NCBI RefSeq assembly: GCF_021390495.1
Contig: NZ_JAJEJP010000003.1
Location: 1,302,001 to 1,366,000 of the forward strand
Direction of reading: 5' to 3'
Origin: Paraburkholderia sp. ZP32-5
GTDB lineage: Bacteria; Pseudomonadota; Gammaproteobacteria; Burkholderiales; Burkholderiaceae
Length of the DNA: 64,000 nucleotides
Both the position numbers and the translations under genes were made by a program. Shown piece after piece: positions 52,461 to 61,541 of this stretch. Numbering within the stretch: the first letter of the stretch is position 1; each line of letters begins with the position of its first letter. The notes beneath the pieces were generated by a model, which searched no databases, was not told the origin of the DNA, and saw only the letters and a program-made list of their open reading frames with translations.

Positions 52461-53959
52461 ACACAACCCAGCACCTGCGGATCCTGCTTGTCGAAGACAG
52501 TCCAACCGATGCGTTGCTGATCGAGGAGGCGCTTGCCGACGTGGACGATTTCACGCACGACCTCGTGCAGGTGCAACGCCTCGCCGACGCCATATCTCGC
52601 TGCGGGGCCAGCCGCTTCGACATCGTCCTTCTCGATCTGGGCCTGCCCGACGCGCACGGAATCTCCACCTTCAGGAGCTTTCGCGAGCGGGCGCCCGAAC
52701 TGCCCGTGCTGGTGCTCACCGGTCTCGACGACAAGTCGGTCGGGCTTCTGGCGATTCAGGAAGGAGCCCAGGATTATCTCGTCAAGCGCAACATCGATCC
52801 CTCCGAGCTGAGCCGCGCGATCCGCTATGCAATCGAACGCCATCGCATCGCACAAGCGCTGAAGGAAAGCGAAGAGCGGTTTCAACTGGCGGTCAGCGGC
52901 GCAAGCGCGGGCCTGTGGGACTGGCGCCCGCAATCGGGCGCAATCTGGCTTTCTCCCTATTTCAAGGAAATTCTCGGCTATCAGCCGGATGAATTTCCCG
53001 ACGATGCCGACGCGTTTCTCGAAGCCATTCATCCCCTCGATCGCGACCGTGTCCAGACAGCCGTCGCCGAACATTTGGAACAGATGCGGCCCTACGACGC
53101 CGAATATCGGGTGCGGACGAAGTCCGGCGAATTTCGCTGGGTTCATGCACGCGGGCAGGCCTTGTGGAATCATTTCGGACAGGCCTATCGCATGCTGGGC
53201 TGGATCATCGATGTCACGGAACGCAGGCTCGCCGATGACGCGCTACGAGCCTCACGCGAAGAACTCCAGCGACTGTCGGCGGGCATCCAGCGGGCGCGCG
53301 AGGAAGAGAAAACCCGGATCGCGCGGGAATTGCATGACGATTTCGGCCAGCAGCTCGTCGCGCTGAAGATCGCGTGCGCGCGGCTGGACACGCTGGTGAC
53401 GAGCAGCGTTGGCAATGAAGCGGCGCGCGACCTTCAGAACGTCTACAAGCTGATCGATCAGCTGGTCGTGTCCGTGCGTCGAATCGCCACCGATCTTCGG
53501 CCGGCGATGCTCGACGACCTTGGTCTGATTCCCGCCCTCGAATGGCTCGTCAGCCGGTTTTCGGAGCGGCATAGCGTGCGCGTCACGCGCAGCATCGCCG
53601 ATAACATCGATTTCAACGACGACGGCGCAACAGCCGTGTTCCGGATCGTTCAGGAGGCACTGACAAATGTTGCCCGGCATGCGCAGGCGACTGAGGTGGT
53701 ACTCGAAATCCTGCGCGAGGAACCGCGCTGTGTGGTCCGCATTACGGACAACGGCTGCGGCTGCGCTCCGGACTGCAGACCCGCGTCGGACTCGTTCGGT
53801 CTGTTGGGTATCCGCGAGCGCGCGTGGGCCCTGCGCGGCGATCTGCAGATCCGCACGGCGCCCGATCAGGGCTTTGCGATAACGGTGTCGTTGCCGCTCG
53901 ACATCATCGAAGCCCGCGTCGGAAACGCGGCTTGCGGCCGGTCGAACGAGATGCGCTAG
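52457..53959 (+). CDS. REC-PAS-histidine kinase (HisKA_3 type)
   Basis: 500 residues from ATG 52457, which overlaps the preceding stop (ATGA); the frame is open further upstream within the previous gene. Receiver at 1-125 with Asp60 in IVLLDLGLPDAHG. PAS/PAC at about 140-260 (GLWDWRPQSGAIWLSPYFKE split across two strands). NarX-type dimerisation domain with His293 in RIARELHDDFGQQL, and HATPase with DNGCGCAPD and GLLGIRERA. HisKA_3 kinases usually phosphorylate NarL/FixJ regulators, and one exists at 60367-61023. It forms a three-gene phosphorelay with the two genes before it. Confidence 0.9.
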   Translation: MNTTQHLRILLVEDSPTDALLIEEALADVDDFTHDLVQVQRLADAISRCGASRFDIVLLDLGLPDAHGISTFRSFRERAPELPVLVLTGLDDKSVGLLAIQEGAQDYLVKRNIDPSELSRAIRYAIERHRIAQALKESEERFQLAVSGASAGLWDWRPQSGAIWLSPYFKEILGYQPDEFPDDADAFLEAIHPLDRDRVQTAVAEHLEQMRPYDAEYRVRTKSGEFRWVHARGQALWNHFGQAYRMLGWIIDVTERRLADDALRASREELQRLSAGIQRAREEEKTRIARELHDDFGQQLVALKIACARLDTLVTSSVGNEAARDLQNVYKLIDQLVVSVRRIATDLRPAMLDDLGLIPALEWLVSRFSERHSVRVTRSIADNIDFNDDGATAVFRIVQEALTNVARHAQATEVVLEILREEPRCVVRITDNGCGCAPDCRPASDSFGLLGIRERAWALRGDLQIRTAPDQGFAITVSLPLDIIEARVGNAACGRSNEMR

Positions 53960-54059
53960 ATTGCCGTGCCAGCGGAATTGCGCGAGCTGACTCGAACCCG
54001 AAAACGACGATCGCGGATCCGGGACCGTAAAGTAAAGACAACCGCGGCACGGAGATCAC

Positions 54060-55058
54060 ATGGCAAGCGCGAAGGAAGCCCTATCGCCGAAAGCGACGCG
54101 CAACGGCAAGGTTCGCTCCCGGCAACCGGGCGCGCGGCGCGCCGACACGCCCGCGCATGCCGGATCGGCTGCGACAGTGCGCCGCCGCGCCCGTGACGCC
54201 GGTGATGAGCAGTCCGGCTTGCCTCCGCCCGCGCGCCGCCTCGTCGAACACCCCACTTATCTGCAAGCGGACGAAGACCTCGCATTTCTGCGCAGACCGG
54301 AGATGTGCGGCGTTCGCCTGCAACTCGATTACTGGAAGGCCGAGGAAACGCTGCAACGTCACGACATTCACCATACGGTCGTCGTGTATGGGAGCACCCG
54401 GATTCCAGCGCCCGACATCGCACGACGGCGGCTTCGCGACGCGCGGCGCGCACTGCGTGAGCAGCCAGGCGCGCGGCGCAACCAGCAAGCGCTGCAAGCC
54501 GCGGCCCGCCTGCTTGCGCTCAGCCGCTACTACGACGTGGCCCGAGAGCTGGGCCGCATCGTCGGCGGCGCGCGCAATGCCGGTGCCCTTTCGTCACTCG
54601 CGATCATGACGGGCGGCGGTCCGGGCATCATGGAAGCGGCGAATCGCGGCGCCCACGAGCGCGCCGCGCCGAGCATCGGCCTGAACATCGCATTGCCGCA
54701 CAAGCAGCAACCGAATCCCTACATCACGCCAGACCTGTGCTTCAGGTTCCACTACTTTGCGATCCGCAAGCTGCATCTGCTTGAACGAGCACAGGCGGCC
54801 ATTTTCTTTCCCGGCGGCTTCGGCACCTGTGACGAACTGTTCGAGGTGTTGACGCTGCTGCAGACCAAAAAGATCAGGCCGCTGCCCGTCGTGCTGGTCG
54901 GTAAGTCGTACTGGCGGCGCGCCATCGATTTCGACTTCATGGTGACCGAAGGCATGATTTCCGCTGACGATGCCGCACTGTTTGTCTTTCGCGAAACGGC
55001 CGAAGACATCTGGTCCGCAATCGTCGAATGGCATGCAAGCCATCCATCGGCTCGATGA
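54060..55058 (+). CDS. LOG-family protein (TIGR00730/lysine-decarboxylase-like fold)
   Basis: 332 residues. Nucleotide-binding signature MTGGGPGIMEAANRGAHE mid-protein and the catalytic motif FPGGFGTCDELFEVL near 258, as in LONELY GUY phosphoribohydrolases and related Rossmann proteins. The N-terminal about 60 residues are Arg/Ala-rich and not part of the fold. LOG enzymes cleave ribose-5-phosphate from cytokinin or purine nucleotides; many bacterial members are nucleotide hydrolases of unclear role. ATG 54060 follows CACGGAGATCAC. Confidence 0.85.
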   Translation: MASAKEALSPKATRNGKVRSRQPGARRADTPAHAGSAATVRRRARDAGDEQSGLPPPARRLVEHPTYLQADEDLAFLRRPEMCGVRLQLDYWKAEETLQRHDIHHTVVVYGSTRIPAPDIARRRLRDARRALREQPGARRNQQALQAAARLLALSRYYDVARELGRIVGGARNAGALSSLAIMTGGGPGIMEAANRGAHERAAPSIGLNIALPHKQQPNPYITPDLCFRFHYFAIRKLHLLERAQAAIFFPGGFGTCDELFEVLTLLQTKKIRPLPVVLVGKSYWRRAIDFDFMVTEGMISADDAALFVFRETAEDIWSAIVEWHASHPSAR

Positions 55059-55127
55059 GCCGGGCGGTCTCGTCGACGAGGCGACGCACGAACCGATCCC
55101 TCGCGCGGTCGTCTCGCTCGCCGACAT

Positions 55128-55931
55128 TCAGCCTCGTTCAATCACGACTTCGAGATATTCGCCTGGCAGCACGAGTGTCGCGTCGGCCGAGCGGTTGCGG
55201 CTCTCGATCAATGCCATCAGATCGCGATGAAACGCCGCTCGCCGCTCACCATCGAGCGCAGCAAACGCCTTGTTCATCGGCCCATAAAACGTGCGGAACA
55301 CGTCGATGAAATGCGCCGGCGAGCGATAGCGGAACATGAAATCGCGGCTGGTCGCGGTGATCCTCCGCGCACTATCGCCGAACAGTTCTTCGAGGCGCAC
55401 CTTCGCGCCCCAGAGCGCCGGCGACTTCACGCCTGCCGGCGGCGGAACGTGCTTGCCGATCGTCTTGAATAGCTGCCCGATGAAACTTTCCGGCGTCCAG
55501 TTGGCGAGGCCGATCCGTCCGCCAGGCTTGCACACGCGCACGAGCTCAGCCGCGGCTCTTTCCTGGTTGGGCGTGAACATCACGCCGAAAGTCGACATCG
55601 CGATGTCGAATGTGGCGTCAGCGAAAGGCAGCGCTTCAGCGTCCGCTTCCTGGAACTGCACGGGCAGTCCCTCTGCTTGCGCGCGCGCCCGGCCCGAATC
55701 GAGCAGCGAAGCGACGTAGTCAGTCGACGTCACATCGCACCAGCGGCGCGCGGCGGCGAGCGTTGCGTTGCCGTTTCCCGCGGCGACATCCAGCACACGA
55801 CTGCCGGCGCGCAGGTCGAGTGCTTCGCAGAGGTTCTCGCCGACGATCCGCAGCGTGGTGCCGACCACCGCGTAGTTGCCCGTCGACCAGGCGGTCTGTT
55901 GACGGGCCTTGACGGCGGTGAAGTCTGGCAA
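55128..55931 (-). CDS. Class I SAM-dependent methyltransferase (UbiE/COQ5-like)
   Basis: 267 residues. SAM-binding motif I VLDVAAGNGNATLAAARR (about 45-62), acidic motif DVTSTDYVASLL, motif II EADAEALPFADATFDI and motif III LVRVCKPGGRIGLANWT. No membrane segment; substrate not deducible. Convergent with the LOG-family gene 69 bases away. Start chosen at MPDFTAVKARQQTAW. Confidence 0.88.
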   Translation of the reverse strand: MPDFTAVKARQQTAWSTGNYAVVGTTLRIVGENLCEALDLRAGSRVLDVAAGNGNATLAAARRWCDVTSTDYVASLLDSGRARAQAEGLPVQFQEADAEALPFADATFDIAMSTFGVMFTPNQERAAAELVRVCKPGGRIGLANWTPESFIGQLFKTIGKHVPPPAGVKSPALWGAKVRLEELFGDSARRITATSRDFMFRYRSPAHFIDVFRTFYGPMNKAFAALDGERRAAFHRDLMALIESRNRSADATLVLPGEYLEVVIERG

Positions 55932-56301
55932 GTATCGGCGCGCATGTCATGACGAGGAATGACCAGGCGTCCAGAATTTTTGCGCAAGACGCCGAAACTG
56001 ATCAGCAGTCTGTCGGATGAATTCCCGCATGTTCTCCGTGTCACGTGTCTCGCCGGATTAAGGCCGACAACGCGTCTGCGCCGGCGTGCGATACCAAAGT
56101 ATCAATACGTTAGTGCAATGTGCGACTTCCCTCCCCGCTCTAAGCTGATCGCACTCGCCGGAAAGCGCGCACTGAGCGGCATGGCGCAGTAGCCGCCGCT
56201 GCCTTTCTCGTGCCTGTCAAACCCTTACGCCATTGAAGAACGCGCCGCGCTTTCCAGCGCCGCACGTTCCCCACTCTCAACGAATCGCAGAGGTCATGAA
56301 A
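55932..56301. other. Intergenic region, methyltransferase / cysteine hydrolase
   Basis: About 370 bases between two divergent genes. It has an AT-richer stretch at 56090-56125 (ACCAAAGTATCAATACGTTAG) that may be promoter. A TTG at 56233 could extend the hydrolase, but no ribosome site supports it. Nothing else recognised. Confidence 0.3.
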
Positions 56302-56994
56302 ATGTTCAAGTTCACTCATCGCCTTCCGGACATGCAGCTCGACAAGCCGCATACCGCACTCGTGTTGACCGACATGCAGAATGAGTTCCTGCAGGAGGCT
56401 TCCGGCACCTACTACGAGATGATCGAGCATTCGCTGAAAGAGCGGAACGTGATCGCGAACACCGAAATGCTGCTCAAGACCGCGCAGGAACTCGGCTACT
56501 ACATCATTCACTCGCCGCACTGGTTTTATCCGCACGACACGCAGTGGAAAGTGCAGGCAGCGGGTCCGCTCGGCAACTATCTGGGTGGAATCGGCTTTTG
56601 CGGCCGCTCGGATCCGATCGATCTCGAAGGATTCGAAGGGTCACGTGCCGACATTTACGAGCCGTTCAAGAAGTATCTGAAAGACGGGCATACCTGCAAT
56701 TGCGCGCCACACAAGCTCTTCGGCTGCGAGTCGAACGACGTGATCAAGCAGTTGCATATGCGTAGGGTCACGCAAGTCATCATGGCCGGACCCGCCGCGA
56801 ATGTTTGCCTTGAGTCTCATATGCGCGACATCATCGAGGCGGGTTTCGAAGTTGCGATGGTGCGAGACGCGGTGGGCGGCGCAGTCAACGAAGAAGGCGA
56901 TGGATACGAGGCCGCAATGGTCAACTGGCGCTTCATGGCTAATTCGCTGTGGACCACGGAACAGGCGGTTCAAGCAATGAGAGCGGCGGCCTGA
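56302..56994 (+). CDS. Isochorismatase-family cysteine hydrolase
   Basis: 230 residues from ATG 56302 (MFKFTHRLPDMQL), where AGAGG lies eight bases upstream; ATG 56296 is also possible. Catalytic Asp24 in VLTDMQNEF and nucleophile Cys169 in MAGPAANVCLESHMRD, the latter after the usual hydrophobic strand VTQVIMAG. Family members hydrolyse amides or vinyl ethers (nicotinamidase, N-carbamoylsarcosine amidase, isochorismatase). The insert between residues 75 and 130 is longer than in nicotinamidases. It precedes an MDR-type reductase by 74 bases, perhaps co-transcribed. Confidence 0.86.
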   Translation: MFKFTHRLPDMQLDKPHTALVLTDMQNEFLQEASGTYYEMIEHSLKERNVIANTEMLLKTAQELGYYIIHSPHWFYPHDTQWKVQAAGPLGNYLGGIGFCGRSDPIDLEGFEGSRADIYEPFKKYLKDGHTCNCAPHKLFGCESNDVIKQLHMRRVTQVIMAGPAANVCLESHMRDIIEAGFEVAMVRDAVGGAVNEEGDGYEAAMVNWRFMANSLWTTEQAVQAMRAAA

Positions 56995-57068
56995 TTGCCT
57001 CCGCGTCGAAGCATCCGGCACAACACCTCTGATCACCAGCCAGATTCATAACAGCGACAGGTCATGCC

Positions 57069-58070
57069 ATGAAAGCCCTTCAGCTCACCGCCTACGGCGA
57101 GCCTCGCGACGTATTGAAGCTCGTCGATGTACCGAACCTCGACAATCCCGCCGCCAATGAAATCATTATCCGCGTGGAAGCGTCGGCGATCGAACCGACG
57201 GACCAGTACATCATCGCCGGCATCTACGGCGAATTGCCTGCGTTGCCGCACTTCCTCGGTTGTACGGGCGTCGGCCGTGTCGTCGCGATCGGCAAAAACG
57301 TTGCGCATGTGAAGGTCGGCGATCGCACACTGGTCCCGGTCAATGGCAACGCGTGGGCGGAATACGTAAAGACCAACGCCACGTGGTTGCGCGCGCTTCC
57401 GGACGGCAACGTCGATCAACTGGCCATGCTCGGCATGAATCCGCTGACGGCGTTGCTGCTTCTCACGGAATTCGCGAAGCTCGAACGGGGCGACTGGCTG
57501 ATCTCGACGGCCGCGAATTCGGCAGTCGGCCGCGCAATCATTGCGATCGCCAAGGGGCGCGGTTATCGCACCGTCAATATCGTGCGACGGCCTGAATTGA
57601 TCGATGAATTGACGGCGCTCGGCGGCGACGTCGTGCTGGTCGACGGTCCGGACCTTCCCGCGCGCATCGCGGCGGCAACCGGTCAGACGAAGTTTCCACT
57701 CGCGCTCGACGGCGTGGGTGGTGCGACGACCCAACGTCTGCTCGATTGCCTCGATCGCTATGGAAAGCTCGTCATCTGGAGTGGTATGGGTGGCGAGCCG
57801 TCGCCGATCAACAATGTTCCGATCATCTTCAATGGGCAGTCGCTGCACGGCTTCTGGATCATGAACTGGCTGAAGGTACCGGGAAATATGGATCGACTCG
57901 GGGTGCTGTACGACGAACTGGCACCGCTGGTTGCATCCGGTGCGATCACTTTGCCGATCGCGGCCACATTCGGACTCGAGCAGTATGTCGAAGCTCTCGA
58001 TCTCGCGTCGAAATTCCGAGGCAAGGTGATTTTCCATCCGGATCCGGATCACTCAGCGCGCGCCGAGTGA
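57069..58070 (+). CDS. Zinc-independent MDR-family oxidoreductase (enoyl reductase/quinone reductase-like)
   Basis: 333 residues. GroES-like N-terminal domain (MKALQLTAYGEP, HFLGCTGVGRVVAIGKNV) and Rossmann domain with STAANSAVGRAIIAIAKGRG (about 153-172) and ALDGVGGATTQ. No catalytic-zinc Cys cluster, placing it with MECR/trans-2-enoyl or quinone reductases using NADPH. A typical substrate is an alpha,beta-unsaturated carbonyl; the actual one is unknown. Confidence 0.88.
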   Translation: MKALQLTAYGEPRDVLKLVDVPNLDNPAANEIIIRVEASAIEPTDQYIIAGIYGELPALPHFLGCTGVGRVVAIGKNVAHVKVGDRTLVPVNGNAWAEYVKTNATWLRALPDGNVDQLAMLGMNPLTALLLLTEFAKLERGDWLISTAANSAVGRAIIAIAKGRGYRTVNIVRRPELIDELTALGGDVVLVDGPDLPARIAAATGQTKFPLALDGVGGATTQRLLDCLDRYGKLVIWSGMGGEPSPINNVPIIFNGQSLHGFWIMNWLKVPGNMDRLGVLYDELAPLVASGAITLPIAATFGLEQYVEALDLASKFRGKVIFHPDPDHSARAE

Positions 58071-58119
58071 TCCCCGTAGGCTCGGCCATTCATTTCTGTC
58101 CGAGCCTCGTCACAGACGA

Positions 58120-58920
58120 TTACTGAACGTTGTAGCGCGCGCCCGGCTTGCTCAACGAAAGATGCGGCACCAGCGCGACACGCGCGGCCTCGTATGCGTT
58201 CCAGCCATCGACCGAAGGCAGCGACGGAATGGTCGCGAATTCGCCTTGATCCAGACCCGCGAGCGCGGCATCGACGAGATCGTCGACGCTCATCACCATC
58301 TCCGCGGGAAGCGAATCGACCGGTGTACCTGCAACGTCCCAGAACTCAGTACGGATGGCACCCGGCAACACCGCTTGTACTCGCAAGCCTTTGTCGGCCA
58401 GTTCGTGTTTCAGCGACTGGCTGAGCGCGAGCACATAGGCCTTGGTCGCACCGTATACGCCATTGAGAATCTCGGGCGCAATCGCGACCGCCGACGAAAT
58501 GTTGATGATCGTACCGGCGCCGCGCGCGACGAATGCAGGCGCGGCCGCGTAAGTCAGGCGTGTGAGCGCGGTGATGTTCAGCGTAATCATCGATTCCATC
58601 ACATCGACGTCGGCTTGCAGCAACGGCGCGGCGCTGCCGATGCCGGCGTTGTTGACAAGCATCGTCAGCGTTTGATCATCGCGGATCAGCGCTTCGACTT
58701 TATGCACGCCTTCGCTGTGATTCAGATCCGCGGCAAGCGTGCGAATCTGGCGGCCGGTTTCTTTTGCGAGCCGATCCGCGAGTTGATCGAGTCGAGCCTG
58801 ATTGCGCGCGACCAGCACTAGATCATAGCCGCGACGTGCGAGGCGATCCGCGTAAGCCGCGCCGATACCGGATGACGCGCCCGTGATCAGCGCGGTGCCG
58901 AGTTTGACTGAAGTGTTCAT
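58120..58920 (-). CDS. SDR-family oxidoreductase
   Basis: 266 residues. Rossmann motif GASSGIGAAYADRLARRG (15-32), NNAGIG near 91 and an intact active site with VYGATKAY. The start overlaps the MFS stop by ATGA, so the two are made together. The family reduces carbonyls or oxidises alcohols with NAD(P). The substrate probably relates to the compound handled by the co-encoded efflux-type MFS protein. Confidence 0.9.
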   Translation of the reverse strand: MNTSVKLGTALITGASSGIGAAYADRLARRGYDLVLVARNQARLDQLADRLAKETGRQIRTLAADLNHSEGVHKVEALIRDDQTLTMLVNNAGIGSAAPLLQADVDVMESMITLNITALTRLTYAAAPAFVARGAGTIINISSAVAIAPEILNGVYGATKAYVLALSQSLKHELADKGLRVQAVLPGAIRTEFWDVAGTPVDSLPAEMVMSVDDLVDAALAGLDQGEFATIPSLPSVDGWNAYEAARVALVPHLSLSKPGARYNVQ

Positions 58921-60140
58921 CTAGCTTTCTCCGTTTGAGAGGCCGACAACATGTCGGCTGATTCGATACGTCCGACCGCCAGCACCGCCATGACGGCAAG
59001 TAAAAGAATCGCTGCGCCGGTCCACATGGAGGCGTGCAGATCGATGTGATCGACCGCCAAACCGCCGATCAGCGAGCCGCAGGTAATCGAGAGCTGGAAG
59101 ACGCAGGTGTTCATGCTCTGCGCCGCTTCAGGCGCATGTTGCGTCGCATTGAAAAGCCACAGTTGCGTGCCGACCGGCGCCATGCCCCAGCACACTGCCC
59201 ACAAAACAAGGCCAACGAGCACGATGGACCAATGAGCCGGCGACACGGCCATCGCAATCAACGAAGCGAAAAAGAGCGCCACGTTCGCGTACACGGTTTT
59301 GCGCAGATCGCGGCTGGCAAGTACGCCCGCGAGGAACGCGCCGACGACGGCCAATGCGCCATAGAGCAGCAGAACAGAGCTAATCTCATTCGCATCGAAA
59401 CGGACAACTTGCTGCAGATACGGCGTGACGAACGTATAAGCGGCAAAGTGACCCGCGACGATAAAGACGATCGCAAGATAGACAGCAATGATTTTTCTCG
59501 ACTTCAGCAGGCTCGCGAAATCGGCTGAGGTAACGGCGCTCGGTGTTTCGATCTTCGGTAGCGCGACCAGTTGGAATATGAACACTGCGATAGCGAGCAC
59601 GCTCGCGATACCGAAGGCGATGCGCCAACCAGCGTGATCGGCGATGTAGGCGCCCATCGGCACGCTTATCACCGTGGCCACCGAAATGCCCGAGAACACC
59701 AGCGACGACGCTTTGGGCACCTTGTCCGCCGGCACCAGCCGCGACGCCGCGATAATCGAGATCGACCAGAAGCCGCCGACGCCGATGCCGAGTAGCACAC
59801 GCGCGAGCAACAGCACCGCGAAATTCGGTGCAAGCGTGGAGATGATCCCGGACACAACAACTAGCGCTGATAAAGCAAGCAATACGATGCGTCGATCGAG
59901 ACGCCCCACCGATAACGCCGTGATCGGCGCCGCGATAAAGCCGAACGCGGCGGTCGCAGTGACCGTCAGACCGGCAGTCCCTTCCGATACGCCGAAGCCT
60001 TTGATGATGCCTGGCAGCAAACCGACCGGCAAAAATTCGATGACCACCAGCGCCAGGCCACCGAGTGCGATCGCAAGCACGCCGCGCCAGCACGGACGAT
60101 CGGATCTCGCGGCGCCACCGTGCGTTATTGTTGTCGACAT
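58917..60140 (-). CDS. MFS transporter, DHA1/AraJ-type sugar or drug efflux
   Basis: 407 residues from ATG 60140 (MSTTITHGGAARSDR), preceded by GGAGAAGTGTTC. Twelve predicted helices: first LAIALGGLALVVIEFLPVGL, loop motif SVGRLDRRIVLL, and helix 4-5 GVGGFWSISIIAASRLVPA typical of the AraJ/YdeA efflux group. Translationally coupled to the SDR gene after it. It probably expels a toxic small molecule or sugar. Confidence 0.9.
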   Translation of the reverse strand: MSTTITHGGAARSDRPCWRGVLAIALGGLALVVIEFLPVGLLPGIIKGFGVSEGTAGLTVTATAAFGFIAAPITALSVGRLDRRIVLLALSALVVVSGIISTLAPNFAVLLLARVLLGIGVGGFWSISIIAASRLVPADKVPKASSLVFSGISVATVISVPMGAYIADHAGWRIAFGIASVLAIAVFIFQLVALPKIETPSAVTSADFASLLKSRKIIAVYLAIVFIVAGHFAAYTFVTPYLQQVVRFDANEISSVLLLYGALAVVGAFLAGVLASRDLRKTVYANVALFFASLIAMAVSPAHWSIVLVGLVLWAVCWGMAPVGTQLWLFNATQHAPEAAQSMNTCVFQLSITCGSLIGGLAVDHIDLHASMWTGAAILLLAVMAVLAVGRIESADMLSASQTEKAR

Positions 60141-60366
60141 GAACACTTCTCCGCGATAGCGGTCCGACGTCGACTGTTCGACGATGCACTCGCTCGAGGT
60201 GGTGAGAGGGAAAAAACACGGGAATATTCGCGGCCGCGTCCGCAACGCGAAAGCACGCATGGATGAAGCGCTCGCCTCACCAGGGCATCACGAACAACAT
60301 CAGTACATCACGCGCGACACCCATTGCCATCAGACGAAGGTATCGGTTGCCTTGCTTACGCGCCGA

Positions 60367-61023
60367 TCAGACGCCGACAGCTTCGGCCATCCGCAAAAGC
60401 TCGGCGAAAGATTCCGCTTCCATCTTGCGCATCAGCTGGCCGCGATGCGCCTTCACCGTGATCTCGCTGATGCCGAGCTGTTCGCCGATTTCCCGATTGA
60501 GAAAGCCCTCGGCAATCAGCGGAAACACGTCGCGTTCGCGGCGAGTGAGACGCCCATAGCGAGTCTTGAGAATCGACTTGTGTGTTTCGCGAATCACCAG
60601 TGTTTCGCTACGCGCAATGGCGGCGCGCACAGCGCCGAGCAGCATGTCGTCGTCGAACGGCTTGGCGAGGAACTCGACCGCGCCGGCTTTCATCGCGGTA
60701 ACGACGGTCCGCGTGTCGTCCTGCCCGGTAATAAAAATGATCGGCATCGCGGGGCGATCGATAACCAGCGATTGCTGCAATTCGAGTCCCGTCAGTCCCG
60801 GCAACTGGATATCGAGAATCAGACATCCGGGACCATGCGTAGGCGGGTAACCGAGAAACGCGTTGGCGCTGACGAAGCTTCTGACGTCGAACCCTTCATG
60901 ACGGATCAGCGCTTCGACGGACTCGCGAATCGACACGTCGTCATCGACGACGAAGACGGTGGCCGGTGCGCCAACGGCTCGATGCGCGACAGCGTACGCG
61001 GTATTTGCAGGCAGCGCGTTCAT
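60367..61023 (-). CDS. Two-component response regulator, FixJ/NarL family
   Basis: 218 residues. Receiver 20-140 with Asp71 in CLILDIQLPGLTGLELQ; LuxR-type helix-turn-helix 150-215 (RRERDVFPLIAEGFLNREIG, ISEITVKAHRGQLMRKM). Last gene of a minus-strand set with a single-domain receiver (14 bases) and a PAS kinase. FixJ-like regulators activate promoters when phosphorylated; targets are not visible here. Confidence 0.9.
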   Translation of the reverse strand: MNALPANTAYAVAHRAVGAPATVFVVDDDVSIRESVEALIRHEGFDVRSFVSANAFLGYPPTHGPGCLILDIQLPGLTGLELQQSLVIDRPAMPIIFITGQDDTRTVVTAMKAGAVEFLAKPFDDDMLLGAVRAAIARSETLVIRETHKSILKTRYGRLTRRERDVFPLIAEGFLNREIGEQLGISEITVKAHRGQLMRKMEAESFAELLRMAEAVGV

Positions 61024-61037
61024 GATGCTTCTCCCGA

Positions 61038-61415
61038 TTATGTAGTGCGCTTCGCGATTGCCGCAGTCAACGCGTCCAGCAGTTCGACATCGCTAAAGGG
61101 CTTGTAAAGACACGCCACCGCGCCTTCGGCGAGCAGCTGGCAGCGTAAGCCATCGTCCTGATACGCAGTGATATAGACGATGGGAATCGTCACGTTGCGC
61201 GCTCTCAGTTGCGCAATCAGTTCGTGCCCGCTCATGCCCGGCATCATCACGTCGAGAATCAGACAACGTGTTGTTTCGAGCACGTTCGAACAAAGAAACG
61301 CTTCACCCGAAGCGAACGCGCGAACCTCGAATCCGAGTTCCTGAACGAGGTCCGGAAGCGACTCGCGGACGGATTCGTCGTCGTCGACTACGGATACCAG
61401 CAGTCGGCTTTTCAT
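61038..61415 (-). CDS. Single-domain response regulator
   Basis: 125 residues from ATG 61415 (MKSRLLVSVVDDDESV); the longer open frame lacks a ribosome site. Receiver only: Asp-Asp-Asp at 11-13, phosphoacceptor Asp55 in CLILDVMMPGMSGHE, Lys in ACLYKPFSDVELL. Placed between a kinase and a FixJ-like regulator, it may act as a competing phosphate sink or an intermediate. Resembles the receiver of FixJ-type proteins without the DNA-binding part. Confidence 0.9.
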   Translation of the reverse strand: MKSRLLVSVVDDDESVRESLPDLVQELGFEVRAFASGEAFLCSNVLETTRCLILDVMMPGMSGHELIAQLRARNVTIPIVYITAYQDDGLRCQLLAEGAVACLYKPFSDVELLDALTAAIAKRTT

Positions 61416-61541
61416 CGTGGCTTCCCGCACGAACGCTAAAGCCGATCTGCATGCTTCCACGCCGTGCAATGTCTTTAGTCACATCGCCCTGGACATCAAA
61501 CATCAGTCAGCGTAGCCCGCGCTGACGGGGACTGCATTAGC

